From: Verrucomicrobiales bacterium
GTDB lineage: Bacteria > Verrucomicrobiota > Verrucomicrobiia > Verrucomicrobiales > DEV007
Direction: 5' to 3'
Length of the DNA: 64,000 nt
Assembly: GCA_028047635.1 (NCBI GenBank)
Contig: JAOFXR010000001.1
Coordinates: 1 to 64,000, forward strand
Part shown: in pieces, positions 8,607-18,398 of the stretch
Layout: each line of letters begins with the position of its first letter
Position numbering within the stretch: the first letter of the stretch is position 1
Translations under genes and position numbers: made by a program
The notes under the pieces: generated by a model
Seen by the model: the letters and a program-made list of their open reading frames with translations, nothing else
Databases searched by the model: none
Told to the model about the DNA's origin: nothing

Positions 8607-9585
8607 ATGAAGATCTTTGTAAATATTGCCCTGCTATTAACCTTACTCGCCTTGCTTGCATTGGCAGTAACCGTTCCACGCTAATGGACAAGCAAGGAAC
8701 AGGCCAAAACGATTCCTACTGAGCAGACCAGTTTTGTGATCCAAGAGAAACCCGATCACGCTTCCCCTGAGCTCAATGCTGATGAGACTACTGATGAAAC
8801 GAACCTTGAGGTCGATCCTAAACCCGTCCCGGAACTCGATGTGGAACCTGAGCCGAAAGTTGTCACGCCTTCCCAAATTCTTGAGATCGTTTCCAAACTT
8901 CAGCGCGGTGAGTCCGACGAAGCCGCCATACTAATCAACGAAGCACTTGAAACGCCTCGATGATCGAGACGCCATTGTTCTTCAATCAATTGTTTCCAAG
9001 GAGACAGCGAAAGCAGGACAGCTTGAATTGCTGACCACTCAAATCGACGACTCGAAGAAAGAGCTCGCCGAGCTAGAGAAGAACAGTCGAAAGTCTCTCG
9101 ATGAATCGCTAAAGACTCTGGCCACTGTCACGAAAAGGGCCGAAGAAGCAGCCGCTGAGTTAAAAGAGCAGACCAGGAAACAGAGAGACGAGAGTAGTTT
9201 ACAGCTTGCCGCAGCGAAAGCAGCTCCTGCCACTCCAGAAAAACCAATCGAACTCCCCGAAAACGATCTCATCGATTTTTCATTTGGCTCGACATACCTC
9301 AGCGAAGCAAACAAAGAGACGCTTTCCAAAACGATCGAAATTCTGACGGCTCGAACTGAATTGGCAGTTCAGTTGCGAGGCCATACCGACACCGTTGGAG
9401 ATCCTCAATACAATGCGATTCTTGCGAACGCACGCTGCGAAATGACACGGGACTTCCTCATTGAAAAAGGAATTAAAACCAGCCGAATTTCCATCGTTTC
9501 CTTTGGTGAAAGCCAGGTTTTTAAAGAAGGCGTCGTCGCCGAAAAACCGCGACGTGTCGAAATTCTTTTCCGCGAGAAATCCTAA
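8607..9585 (+). pseudogene. OmpA-family (peptidoglycan-binding) membrane protein pseudogene
   Basis: The ATG at 8607 opens an N-terminal hydrophobic segment (MKIFVNIALLLTLLALLALA) that stops at TAA 8682-8684. The same frame resumes at once (WTSKEQAKTIPTEQ) through an acidic Pro/Glu-rich linker to LETPR and a TGA near 8961. The rest lies in the next frame: a coiled-coil (about 8950-9230), then an OmpA C-terminal domain with GHTDTVGDPQYNAILANAR and RVEILF to the TAA at 9585. Removing one C at 8955-8956 restores ALETLDDRDAIVL. Thus there is one nonsense codon plus one single-base insertion. The downstream 200-residue part could still be translated from an internal TTG, but would lack an export signal. 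The intact protein would have tethered the envelope to peptidoglycan. Confidence 0.75.
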
Positions 9586-9757
9586 GCAAAAGAAAATCAG
9601 GGACACAGAGCTCCCAGGCCGGGGGGGGATTAATTGGTATATCGCCTCGCCAAGAATAGCGCGTCCTCGCCCACATTTTCCGTGGAACTTGATCTATTTC
9701 CTGCGACGATGCGAACTGCCGTCTTCGCCAGTCCCTGAGTTGCGGCTTTTTCCAATC

Positions 9758-12700
9758 ATGAAAGTCAGAACGACACTCCTCTCAACCTCTTTAATTTTGA
9801 CGCTTTCGTCAGGATACGCCCAGGAAAAAGAAAACACGGGAAAGACACTTGAGAAACCAACCGAATTTCTCAGTGCCGCTGAATATGACAAAGAGGCAGC
9901 GATTCGCATCAGTAGCTTCACCCTTCCTGACGATGTCGAGGCATCACTCTTCGCGGACTCGAGCCAGATTCAGAATCCGAGTGCAATCTGCTTTGACCAC
10001 AACGGAGACCTTTTCGTTGCGGAGATTCATCGCTGGAGAGCCGGCGTTCAAGACATCCGGAACGAGCAGCAAATCCTACTCGATGACATCAACAATGGGT
10101 CGAGCCAGGACCGTTATGAAATGTATGAAAGAGATCAGCTCACTCGCCCGCTCTCTTTTTACACCGAGTATACCGACCAAATAGTTCTTATCAAAGATTC
10201 GGATGGCAACGGCAGAGCCGACACCTCATCCGTTTGGGCGACGGGATTTAATGAAGTGCTCGACGGTCCTGGAATAGGTCTCATCGCGGGATTCGAAAAC
10301 GACATTTACTACACGAATATCCCGCACCTCTGGCGACTCACCGATAGTGACGAGGATGGTAAGGCTGAAAGGCGCGTCTCAATTCAGGATGGCTTTGGCG
10401 TGCGCATGAGTATTTCCGGCCACGACATGCACGGACTCGTTTGGGGCCCGGACGGAAAGCTCTACTGGTCGATTGGTGATCGAGGGTATTCTTTCACCAC
10501 TAAAGAAGGCAGACACTATCACGAGCCCTACCGGGGTGGCGTCTTTCGATGCGATCCTGACGGTTCGAATGTGGAAGAGATCTACACTGGGCTCCGGAAT
10601 CCGCAGGAGCTCGCATTCGACCAATACGGCAACCTTTTCACCTGCGACAATGATGCTGACCAGTGGGACAAAGGGCGGCTCGTCTACATTCTCGAAGGAG
10701 GCGACTCCGGCTGGAATCACGGACATCAGGTGCTTTTAAATTTCCGCAATCAGCTGGAACTTCGCACTCCCGACTACGAACATCCCGATCACAAGTCTAT
10801 TCCCATGAATCCCTGGATGACTGAGGCCATTTGGGAAACTCAACAGGAAGGACGCCCCGCCTACGCGCTTCCTCCAGTCGACATCGTGTCATGGGGGCCT
10901 AGCGGACTCGTCTACAATTATGGTGCTACTGCGATGCCGGATCGCTACGCCGGTCACTTTTGGGTATGTAACTTCGGCGGTGCCAAGGGCGATCTCGAAG
11001 CCTTCAGTGTGAAAGAGAAGGGAGCTGGATTCGCGGTTGATCATCAGGAGATCTTCATGGAAGGCCTCGGTAACACCGATGTCGAGTTTGGTCCTGACGG
11101 CCGCATGTATCTGAGTTGCTTCAACAACAACGGCTGGTTCAAAGAGGATCTCGGAAACATCTACACGCTGGCCTCACCTGAAAAGCTTAACTCTCCTGCG
11201 GTGAAGCAGACCCATGAGATTCTCCTCAAAGACTTCTCTGCCTTTGTCGAAACCGAACTGGTCGAAGCCATCGGCCATCCCGACATGCGGATTCGTCAAA
11301 AGGCTCAGTTTGAACTCGTTAAGCGAGGCGCCAAAGAAGCTCTCAACGCATCGGCACAGCCGGGCGGGAAACAACTCAAACGCCTCCACTCCATTTGGGG
11401 ACTTGGCCAGCTAGCGAGAAAAGAAGCGACGCTGCTTACCGGCATCGCTGAATTTCTCAACGACGAAGACGCTGAAGTGCGAGCTCAAACAGTCAAAGTC
11501 CTCGCTGACTCCAGAAACACCGACATGGGAACTCTCCTTGAACCGCTCCTCGATGATTCCTCGGATCGGGTGAAATCTTTCGCAGCGATTGGTGTCGGGA
11601 AATGTGGAAACGTGCCGGCCCTTCCCAAACTTTTCGAGATCCTCGCCGCCAACAACAATCAGGATCGCTTTCTCCGCCATTCAGTGGTTCAGGGAATGTG
11701 GTATCTCAATGAACGGGAGAAAATTCTCAAGGAAGTAAAAAACGAGTCGGCCGGAGTTCGCATGGGAGCCCTGCTTTTTTTGAGGAAACTGAAAGATCCC
11801 CGTGTGAAATACTTTCTCAAAGATGAGGACAAAAGCATCGCCTACGAAGCAATCCGTGCGATCAACGACTTGAACCTCATCACAGCGATTCCCGATCTCG
11901 CGAAAGAGATCATCCCCTTCATCGAGGGCAACGAGTCGGCCCGCTGGCCGCAAGACCACCGTGATTTCATCATTCAAACAAGGATCATCAATGCAAACTT
12001 TCACGCAGGAACCCCTGAGGCCGCGACACGACTGATTCAATACGCCGCGCAAACGAAGCTTCCAGCCCCCCTTCGCGAGCAGACCCTTCTCGCCTTAAGC
12101 GAGTGGAAGAATCCCAAGCCGGTTGATTCCACTGACGGCAGCTACCGACCTATTGATCCTGCAACGCGAGCAGACATCAGTGAGGCGGTCAAAAGCACCC
12201 TCTCTTCTGTCTTTGATATCGCCGAGGGCAATCTCGTTGGTCTCGCCACCCAAATCGCCCTTGAATATGGAGTCGCCGCACCCGTTGAATTGCTGACCGC
12301 TCAAATTACCGACGAAAAAGCAGAACTCGATTCCCGTGTCGCCTCGCTCAACGGTCTCGCCAGGCAGGAACCATCAGCCCTGAAACCGCTCTGGGCCCGA
12401 TTGCTCAAATCATCCGATCCAGCATTCAAAGCAGCGGTCGTGTCTGAACTGCTTGCGGCAGAACCTGAACGGGGCCTCACTGAAGCTTTTGCCATGAGCG
12501 AATCTCCCGACGTCAAAACAAAGCAGCAGGGCTACCGGCTCCTCGGCCCCATTCAAAACGCCAAAGTCGCAGCACTCTTTTCGGAACGACTTGCAAAATT
12601 CAGCAACGAAAAGAAAGGCGCTCAGTTAGACTTGATCGAAAATGCCGCCTTCCAGACAGATGAATCGGTTAAAAAAGCGCTCGCTGCCTATACCGCGTCG

Positions 12701-13204
12701 CTTGATTCCAGTGATATTCTCGCTGCCTTCGCCCCCACGCTCCACGGTGGAGATGTTAGAGAAGGAAAGGAAATTTTCATGACTCACGCAGCCGGTCAGT
12801 GCGCCAAGTGTCACAAAGTAAACGGAGACGGCGGAGTAGCCGGTCCTGAACTCACTGGAATTGGGACCCGTCATGATAGAGCCTATCTACTCGAATCACT
12901 TGTTTCCCCCAGCGCGGTGGTCGTTCCCGGATACGGACTGACCATGATGACACTCAAAAATGGCAAAACGATTGGCGGCACCTACCTCTCAGAGGACGAA
13001 GCACACGTGACACTCAAAGTGGCAGACCCCGACAATTCGGCTCAACAAATCGAGAAGCAAATAGCCCTCGCAGACATCGAAACCAAGCAGCCTCCAATCT
13101 CCGCGATGCCACCGATGGGACTCATCATGAAGAAGTCAGAAGTCCGAGATCTCATCACCTACCTCTCCTCTCTGAAGGAGAAAAACGGAAAAAAAGGTCA
13201 TTAA
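9758..13204 (+). CDS. PVC-type membrane-bound dehydrogenase with HEAT repeats and haem c site
   Basis: A protein of 1148 residues when started at the ATG at 9758, chosen because it gives a signal peptide (MKVRTTLLSTSLILTLSSGYA). The open frame extends further upstream but overlaps the ompA-like gene. Domains: N-terminal six-bladed propeller of the PVC dehydrogenase type (about 60-500; HRWRAGVQDIR, SGHDMHGLVWGPDGKLYW, GLRNPQELAFD), HEAT-like helical repeats (about 510-950), and a C-terminal cytochrome c-like domain with CAKCH at 1015-1019 and the axial-Met region ISAMPPMGL. This architecture is typical of planctomycetes and verrucomicrobia and is thought to oxidise sugars or alcohols in the periplasm. 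Substrate unknown. Confidence 0.92.
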   Translation: MKVRTTLLSTSLILTLSSGYAQEKENTGKTLEKPTEFLSAAEYDKEAAIRISSFTLPDDVEASLFADSSQIQNPSAICFDHNGDLFVAEIHRWRAGVQDIRNEQQILLDDINNGSSQDRYEMYERDQLTRPLSFYTEYTDQIVLIKDSDGNGRADTSSVWATGFNEVLDGPGIGLIAGFENDIYYTNIPHLWRLTDSDEDGKAERRVSIQDGFGVRMSISGHDMHGLVWGPDGKLYWSIGDRGYSFTTKEGRHYHEPYRGGVFRCDPDGSNVEEIYTGLRNPQELAFDQYGNLFTCDNDADQWDKGRLVYILEGGDSGWNHGHQVLLNFRNQLELRTPDYEHPDHKSIPMNPWMTEAIWETQQEGRPAYALPPVDIVSWGPSGLVYNYGATAMPDRYAGHFWVCNFGGAKGDLEAFSVKEKGAGFAVDHQEIFMEGLGNTDVEFGPDGRMYLSCFNNNGWFKEDLGNIYTLASPEKLNSPAVKQTHEILLKDFSAFVETELVEAIGHPDMRIRQKAQFELVKRGAKEALNASAQPGGKQLKRLHSIWGLGQLARKEATLLTGIAEFLNDEDAEVRAQTVKVLADSRNTDMGTLLEPLLDDSSDRVKSFAAIGVGKCGNVPALPKLFEILAANNNQDRFLRHSVVQGMWYLNEREKILKEVKNESAGVRMGALLFLRKLKDPRVKYFLKDEDKSIAYEAIRAINDLNLITAIPDLAKEIIPFIEGNESARWPQDHRDFIIQTRIINANFHAGTPEAATRLIQYAAQTKLPAPLREQTLLALSEWKNPKPVDSTDGSYRPIDPATRADISEAVKSTLSSVFDIAEGNLVGLATQIALEYGVAAPVELLTAQITDEKAELDSRVASLNGLARQEPSALKPLWARLLKSSDPAFKAAVVSELLAAEPERGLTEAFAMSESPDVKTKQQGYRLLGPIQNAKVAALFSERLAKFSNEKKGAQLDLIENAAFQTDESVKKALAAYTASLDSSDILAAFAPTLHGGDVREGKEIFMTHAAGQCAKCHKVNGDGGVAGPELTGIGTRHDRAYLLESLVSPSAVVVPGYGLTMMTLKNGKTIGGTYLSEDEAHVTLKVADPDNSAQQIEKQIALADIETKQPPISAMPPMGLIMKKSEVRDLITYLSSLKEKNGKKGH

Positions 13205-13282
13205 AGTCGGAACTCATCCGTTTAGTTAATAGACGGGCTCTTCTTGAAAGAGACCCTCTTTTACCCTATACTGTTAATTGTG

Positions 13283-14293
13283 ATGAGGAAAATACTCCCA
13301 ACGGTGCTGATCATCGCCCTTACTTCCCCTTGCATTTCCGACGCCCAGGTGAAGAAAAGCGGCGGTCTTTTTGGATTCAATCGCGACCAGGAGCAGATTT
13401 CCTCGGAACTGTTCCCGACTGAGATGACGACTGAGACAGCCTCCCAGACGAGCAGCGCTCCCGTCACGAGTGCTCCGGCACCTCCGAGTCAGGCTCCTTC
13501 CGGAAGTGATGGTATTTTCCGAGGAGGCTCCCCCTCCCTGGTAGAGCCTGTGTCCTACACCATTGAAGAGGGTCGAAAAGTTCAAAAGAGCAATAAGAAG
13601 ACTTCGTTCTTTGGCTTCGGGAAGAAAGACGAAGCGGAGGAGTCAGATCCCATCGTAACGCCAGTGCCGCTCTCTACCCCCTATTTTTCAACCACTGCTG
13701 AACCGGTCGTTTCGAAGACGGCTCCGTTGGCAATCCCTCAAGTAAAGCCGGTTCCCGTAATGATTGATGAGAAGAAGGAGGAAGTGGCTGCTGAGATCGC
13801 AGCTGAGACGCCTTCTTTCAAAACGGAAGAAAAGGAATCTAAGAGCGGTGGGTTTTTCTCGTTTTTCAATCGGAAGAAACCAGAGCCGGTAATCGCTGCT
13901 CCTGCCGTTCCAGTGGCTGAAACAACGTCAGGAGCCGTTGCCCCCGTGGTAGACTCTGGCGAGAACGTCTTCGAAGTGCCCTCCATGCCGGGCAGGGTAA
14001 GCGAGCCCGAGAAGGAAAAGAAATCCATCGCAGGAACCCTTTTGTCACCCGTATCGAAGATCCGGCCTCCTAAAAAGGAACTCGATTTCACCGGAGCTGA
14101 GACCATTATCGCTGATGGCGAAATCGTGAGCGATAGCGGCCAAAGCCTGGCGGATCGCGTCGTTACCACTCAAGGTGATGGTGTCAAAGATCCGCCGAAA
14201 ATGGTTAACGGAGTAAAAACCTATTCCTCCTGGGAAGATGTAGAAGGTAGCAGTGTTTCTGCCGCCGATAAGATCATCAGTCAAATCCGTTGA
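13283..14293 (+). CDS. Exported low-complexity protein with repeated FxFF/FGF-basic motifs
   Basis: About 336 residues from the ATG at 13283, which gives a signal peptide (MRKILPTVLIIALTSPCISDAQ). An upstream GTG/ATG start at 13244 would add 13 residues. No family recognised. The body is Ser/Thr/Pro/Glu-rich and probably disordered. It carries three spaced aromatic-basic patches: SGGLFGFNRDQE (about 27), KTSFFGFGKKDE (about 109) and SGGFFSFFNRKKPE (about 195). The last 60 residues are more ordered, with TTQGDGVKDPPKMVNGVKTY. It starts 78 bp after the dehydrogenase and may be co-transcribed. A cell-surface or periplasmic scaffold role is speculative. Confidence 0.65.
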   Translation: MRKILPTVLIIALTSPCISDAQVKKSGGLFGFNRDQEQISSELFPTEMTTETASQTSSAPVTSAPAPPSQAPSGSDGIFRGGSPSLVEPVSYTIEEGRKVQKSNKKTSFFGFGKKDEAEESDPIVTPVPLSTPYFSTTAEPVVSKTAPLAIPQVKPVPVMIDEKKEEVAAEIAAETPSFKTEEKESKSGGFFSFFNRKKPEPVIAAPAVPVAETTSGAVAPVVDSGENVFEVPSMPGRVSEPEKEKKSIAGTLLSPVSKIRPPKKELDFTGAETIIADGEIVSDSGQSLADRVVTTQGDGVKDPPKMVNGVKTYSSWEDVEGSSVSAADKIISQIR

Positions 14294-14364
14294 TTGATCA
14301 AGGCTACCGCCTGATTCCACTGGAAAATGCCTCATCTTGAGGCAGCGTGGGGCGCTTGTTATCC

Positions 14365-15921
14365 ATGTCCCAGCCGCTCACTCAGTCCCCTTTTCTCAGA
14401 CGCTCGATTTGGCTCATCGCAGCCGTTTTCGTGTTCCGTCTGATATACGCCTGGCTCCTTCCGGTGAACCCAGCCGGCGACGAAGCCTACTACTGGGACT
14501 GGGGGCGACAGCTCGACTATGGCTACTATTCGAAGCCCCCATTTATTGCATGGCTATACGCCTTCGTCGATTGGATTGGACAAGGCTCCCTTTTCGGGAT
14601 TCGTGCGACCGCTGCAGTTCTCGGGACAGCCTCAGTGTTGTTACTCTACTTTTTGACGGCGGCTCTCTTTGATCCAAAAACAGGTTGGATCGCCGTAATT
14701 CTCGGATTGGTCGCACCGGCGAATTCGGTTCTTAGTTTCTTTCTCACGATCGACGCCCCCCTCGTCTTCACTTGGTCGACAGCGCTCTGGATGCTCTGGC
14801 GTTACCTTTCAGGCAAAGGCGGCACAGGCAGTTTGATCGTGCTTCTCTTCGCCCTTGGAATCGGTCATCTCAGCAAACAGATGATGATGATCTTCCCTGT
14901 CTTAGCCGTGGTTTACCTGGCGCTGCATAAGGACACGAGACATCATCTGAAACGTCCCGAGCTCCTTCTCACACTTTTTGGTTCCTATCTTTTCCTCGCT
15001 CCTCCTCTGATCTGGAACGCACAGAACGAATGGATCACGTTCCAGCACACCGGGCACCATTTTGAAGCACACGAAGGAGAGGGCGCCATGTTCACCGAGC
15101 GTGTCATTGGCTTCTTTTCATTCTTCGGTAGTCAATTTGGTGTGCTCTCTCCGGTGACGGCCTTCCTCGCTTACAGCCTTTGTATTCCCGGACTTTTCAT
15201 CATCCGAAAAGTGGAAGCCCCCATTCGTTACTGCCTCACTTTCAGCGCCATTCCGCTCGCCGGTTTGCTGCTTCTCGCAATGCGTCAGGAGCTCCAACCC
15301 AACTGGCCCGCCGTTTTCTATGTCTCAGCGCTTTCCCTAACGGCGGGTTGGTATACAGGAGCCGTTACCCTTTTCAAGTTCCCTCCCGTGGCCTGGCGAA
15401 AACTTTTTCCGATCACCGTTTCAATCGGATTGCTTTTGACCTTCTACTTCTACGCCGGCCCTGCCTTTTTTCGCGCTATTGGCAAGCCCGGCCACAAAGC
15501 CGACCCCGAGCGTCGCCTCATGAGCCATGACCTCGTCATCAACAAGGTAGAGTCCATTCGCCGGTCGCAGTCTGATGGAGACGATCTATTTCTGGTCGCG
15601 CTCGGCCATCGCGACTTGATCAGCCACCTTTCCTTTGGCCTCCCCGATCAACCCCGCGTCTACGGATGGCACGGACAGGATAAGATACTCTCTCAGTATG
15701 ACCTCTGGCCAAACCCTCAAGATGATGGCAACACGGGAAAGAACGGACTGATCGTTCGATGGGGCTCGAAAGCCGCCCTTCCGGATAAAGTTGCGGATGC
15801 CTTTACTTCAGTGAAAAAGCTGGAGGAATTCACGATACCATTCGGCTACAATACCGAACGGACCTACACCGTTTTCCGCGGTGAGAGATTGAAATCCTGG
15901 CCGGAAAACGGCAGCAAATAG
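14365..15921 (+). CDS. GT39 (ArnT/PMT-like) membrane glycosyltransferase
   Basis: About 518 residues from the ATG at 14365 (an in-frame GTG at 14347 adds six). Polytopic, with roughly ten hydrophobic helices. The first periplasmic loop carries NPAGDEAYYWDWGRQLDYGY, where the Asp-Glu pair matches the catalytic acidic site of GT39/ArnT enzymes, and KPPFIAWLYA follows as in the family. Such enzymes move a sugar from a polyprenyl-phosphate donor to lipid or protein outside the membrane. The GT2 enzyme encoded 15 bp downstream would make the polyprenyl-linked donor, so the two probably form one pathway. The acceptor is unknown. Confidence 0.9.
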   Translation: MSQPLTQSPFLRRSIWLIAAVFVFRLIYAWLLPVNPAGDEAYYWDWGRQLDYGYYSKPPFIAWLYAFVDWIGQGSLFGIRATAAVLGTASVLLLYFLTAALFDPKTGWIAVILGLVAPANSVLSFFLTIDAPLVFTWSTALWMLWRYLSGKGGTGSLIVLLFALGIGHLSKQMMMIFPVLAVVYLALHKDTRHHLKRPELLLTLFGSYLFLAPPLIWNAQNEWITFQHTGHHFEAHEGEGAMFTERVIGFFSFFGSQFGVLSPVTAFLAYSLCIPGLFIIRKVEAPIRYCLTFSAIPLAGLLLLAMRQELQPNWPAVFYVSALSLTAGWYTGAVTLFKFPPVAWRKLFPITVSIGLLLTFYFYAGPAFFRAIGKPGHKADPERRLMSHDLVINKVESIRRSQSDGDDLFLVALGHRDLISHLSFGLPDQPRVYGWHGQDKILSQYDLWPNPQDDGNTGKNGLIVRWGSKAALPDKVADAFTSVKKLEEFTIPFGYNTERTYTVFRGERLKSWPENGSK

Positions 15922-15936
15922 ACTCTCCCGATTGCA

Positions 15937-16719
15937 ATGAAAGCACCTGGCTACACTTCTCCTTTTGAGCGAACGAAGGGACTCCGTTCCACAGCTCCGG
16001 GTTTCGATACAGTGAGTATTGTCGTTCCTTTCTACAACGAAGAAGAATGCGCAGAATTTGTCCTCAAAGAGATCGTCGAATGCCAGCCCCATGCCGAGAT
16101 CGTCGCGGTGGATGATGGCAGTTCCGACGGGACCTGGGATATCTTGTGCCGCGTTGAAGGAGTGACTCCTGTCCGACTGACCGAGAACCGCGGACAAAGC
16201 GGCGCTCTCTACGCAGGGCTGAAGTTTGCATCCGGAGACATCCTTGTGATGCTGGACGGCGATGGTCAAAATGACCCTGCCGACATTGAGAAGCTTGTCG
16301 AACTGGTGCGTGGAGAAGACTGCGACGTTGCCGTGGGAAGACGGGCGAAGCGGAAAGACACCTGGAGCAAGCGCACCGCTTCCAAAATTGCCAACCGTAT
16401 TCGCCGCTGGTTCATTCACGACGGGATTAGCGATACAGGCTGTTCACTAAAAGTGATGCACAGCGACTACGTGGATCTTCTCGTTCCTTTCAACGGGCTG
16501 CACCGCTACCTCGCCGGAATATTTACTCATGCCGGACTCAGAATCGCGGAGATTGATGTGAATCACCGTGAGAGAAAAGCAGGAACTTCGAAGTACACGA
16601 ACCTCGACCGCGCAATCCGTGGCGTTTACGATCTCATCGGCGTTTGCTGGTTATTGAAGCGCGGCGTCATTATTCCGCCGCTTGAAGCAGGTAAGGCATC
16701 GGGTGGATCGTCCAAGTGA
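15937..16719 (+). CDS. GT2 family glycosyltransferase, DPM1/ArnC-like
   Basis: A 260-residue GT-A fold enzyme. Nucleotide-sugar binding motifs are visible: [24 protein letters not shown], and the metal-binding [16 protein letters not shown]. Later blocks [21 protein letters not shown] (positions about 207-227) and DTGCSLKVM match the DPM1/ArnC branch that transfers sugars to polyprenyl phosphate. No C-terminal paired membrane helices are seen beyond a short hydrophobic stretch ([11 protein letters not shown]). It is 15 bp downstream of the GT39 gene and presumably supplies its lipid-linked donor. Confidence 0.92.
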   Translation: MKAPGYTSPFERTKGLRSTAPGFDTVSIVVPFYNEEECAEFVLKEIVECQPHAEIVAVDDGSSDGTWDILCRVEGVTPVRLTENRGQSGALYAGLKFASGDILVMLDGDGQNDPADIEKLVELVRGEDCDVAVGRRAKRKDTWSKRTASKIANRIRRWFIHDGISDTGCSLKVMHSDYVDLLVPFNGLHRYLAGIFTHAGLRIAEIDVNHRERKAGTSKYTNLDRAIRGVYDLIGVCWLLKRGVIIPPLEAGKASGGSSK

Positions 16720-16760
16720 TGTCGCTTCCGAAGATTCAACTCCGTCTCTAAAATAATCCT

Positions 16761-17153
16761 ATGAAAATCAAAGTCATCACGAGCCCCCTCCTCCTCGCAA
16801 TGATGATGGCACTCGCCATACCCGCCTGTGTTGAAACCAGCGGCACGAATACATCCACGGGTTCCAACTCCGCATCAACCGGCGCGGCATCTCCCGCACC
16901 GCAGGAGATACTAACCAAGCACGACGCCGCACTGAGGTTTCTAACTGCATTCATCCGTTTGGATCGAAATATGGCGCTAAAATTTGCTACCCCCGAAGCG
17001 GTCAGCAAGCTGAATTGGAACATGCCTCATGGAGCCAATATTCCTTACTACGACGACAAGATGATCCTCTACTACAAAGGAGGTCTCGCCAAAGTCTACT
17101 TTCAGGAAGACGCTAATGGCAGCTTCCGTGTTTCCAAGCTCCACGTCTATTAG
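16761..17153 (+). CDS. Small exported lipoprotein of unknown function
   Basis: A 130-residue protein with a lipoprotein signal (hydrophobic 8-22, lipobox AIPAC, Cys23). A Ser/Thr/Gly/Ala linker follows, then a compact C-terminal domain from about 52 (ILTKHDAALRFLTAFIRLDR) to the end. The aromatic pattern YYDDKMILYYKGGLAKVYF suggests a small alpha-beta fold, possibly NTF2-like or DUF4878-like; this is a guess from the pattern. It is 41 bp after the GT2 gene and is followed by a hairpin terminator, so it closes the glycosyltransferase unit. Confidence 0.65.
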   Translation: MKIKVITSPLLLAMMMALAIPACVETSGTNTSTGSNSASTGAASPAPQEILTKHDAALRFLTAFIRLDRNMALKFATPEAVSKLNWNMPHGANIPYYDDKMILYYKGGLAKVYFQEDANGSFRVSKLHVY

Positions 17154-17183
17154 GAGCTGCGCTCAAAAACTCCGGAGACAAAA

Positions 17184-17209
17184 AAAGCCCCACTAAAAAG
17201 TGAGGCTTT
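17184..17209. terminator. Hairpin terminator between convergent genes
   Basis: An 11-bp stem (AAAGCCCCACT against AGTGAGGCTTT, one mismatch) with an AAAA loop. The A-tract on the left gives a U-tract in the minus transcript; the plus transcript ends CTTTCCCG. It lies between the small lipoprotein gene (+) and the ROK kinase gene (-) and probably serves both. Confidence 0.8.
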
Positions 17210-17240
17210 CCCGATAAATAGAATCTAGCAGCAGGCTTCT

Positions 17241-18260
17241 CTAACGGAACATCTCCCGCGCTGAATACGCCACTCCCAAGGCCGCAGACCAGTCGCCTCC
17301 GGAAGCCCACTCGAAACGGGTCGTCACTTGATCGGGATCAATCGGGCTGCGCTGGTAAACTTCCCAGGCACGCTCAGCAAAACCTTCGCGGACCCAATCA
17401 ATATACTGATCACGGAAACTGGTCTCGGCAAGACCGCCGCCAATTACGACAAGGCCCGGATCAAAAACACGGACCAGATCAGCAATGCCATAGCCAAGAA
17501 TCTGCCCCTGCTGACGAAAGATCCCAATCGCCATTGCATCGCCCTCAGTCGCATAATCACGAAGCGCGAACGCTTTCTCCTCAACTGTCTCGATTGCCTG
17601 AATGGGATGGTCTTTATTCTCTTCCTTTGCCAATTCGAGTCCCACGCGGCGGCGAAGCGCGACGAGGGACACCCAGGCCTCAAGACAACCTTTCTTTCCG
17701 CAGGAACACTGAGGAAGCTCACCATCATCTTCGCGATGCGGAGCCGTGATGTGACCGACTTCGAGAGCCATTCCGTTCGCCCCTTCATAAGCCATTCCGC
17801 CAGGGAGGACGAGACCACCACCAAGACCAGTGCCCGGAGCAATCAACAGCAAAGCCCCGTGATGCTTCCTGCGTACTGAATACTCACCGAGTGCAGCCGC
17901 ATTGCCATCATTCGTCATGTAGACAGGAGTGCCTCCAAGGCGAGCCGAAAACTCGTCACGGATATTCGTGCCCACCCAATCTTCAGCCAAATTCGCACGG
18001 CCCCAGATTACGCCATCGCTCGAAGGAGCCGGGACGTCCATTCCGATTCCATGCACCTGGTCGCGTGAAACACCGATGTTCGAAGTGAGTTGATCGAGCG
18101 CTCCCTCCAACTGACCGAAAGTCGCCTCATAGCCATCTTTTACATGACTTTTCACTTCGACCATTTCACCGGCAAGATCGCCTTTTTCGTCCACCAATGC
18201 GGTTTTCACCGTAGAGCCGCCAATATCAAGTCCTGCAAAGTATTTCGCGTTTTCAGCCAT
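17241..18260 (-). CDS. ROK family sugar kinase (glucokinase-like)
   Basis: A 339-residue cytoplasmic kinase that phosphorylates a hexose using ATP. ATP-binding DIGGSTVK lies at about 11-18. The catalytic region NDGNAAALGEY, the phosphate loop LLIAPGTGLGGGLV and EVGHI follow. The ROK zinc signature CSCGKKGCLEAW is complete (three Cys plus the His of GHI). The adenosine-binding VVIGGGLAE is near the C-terminus. The length fits bacterial glucokinases of the ROK group and argues against a repressor, because no N-terminal helix-turn-helix is present. Sugar specificity cannot be read from the sequence. Confidence 0.92.
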   Translation of the reverse strand: MAENAKYFAGLDIGGSTVKTALVDEKGDLAGEMVEVKSHVKDGYEATFGQLEGALDQLTSNIGVSRDQVHGIGMDVPAPSSDGVIWGRANLAEDWVGTNIRDEFSARLGGTPVYMTNDGNAAALGEYSVRRKHHGALLLIAPGTGLGGGLVLPGGMAYEGANGMALEVGHITAPHREDDGELPQCSCGKKGCLEAWVSLVALRRRVGLELAKEENKDHPIQAIETVEEKAFALRDYATEGDAMAIGIFRQQGQILGYGIADLVRVFDPGLVVIGGGLAETSFRDQYIDWVREGFAERAWEVYQRSPIDPDQVTTRFEWASGGDWSAALGVAYSAREMFR

Positions 18261-18398
18261 AAATATATCCCGTTAAGAAAGGGGAGGAAGGAATACGCTT
18301 TGGGCTTAGCGACGTCAAAGGGAATTCATGCAACTCGCCTCACGACAAGCAAAAGAATGAGGGAATCAATTTCCGACTGGCGATTGAGGGGAAAACCT

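Noticed and set aside
9461-9757. N-terminal extension of the first PVC dehydrogenase frame
   Set aside because: It overlaps the OmpA-like gene and has no signal peptide. The ATG at 9758 starts a clear signal sequence.
14328-14344. Perfect 7-bp hairpin (TGCCTCA / TGAGGCA) before the GT39 gene as a terminator
   Set aside because: No U-tract follows on the plus strand, where the upstream gene would need it; kept only as a hairpin.
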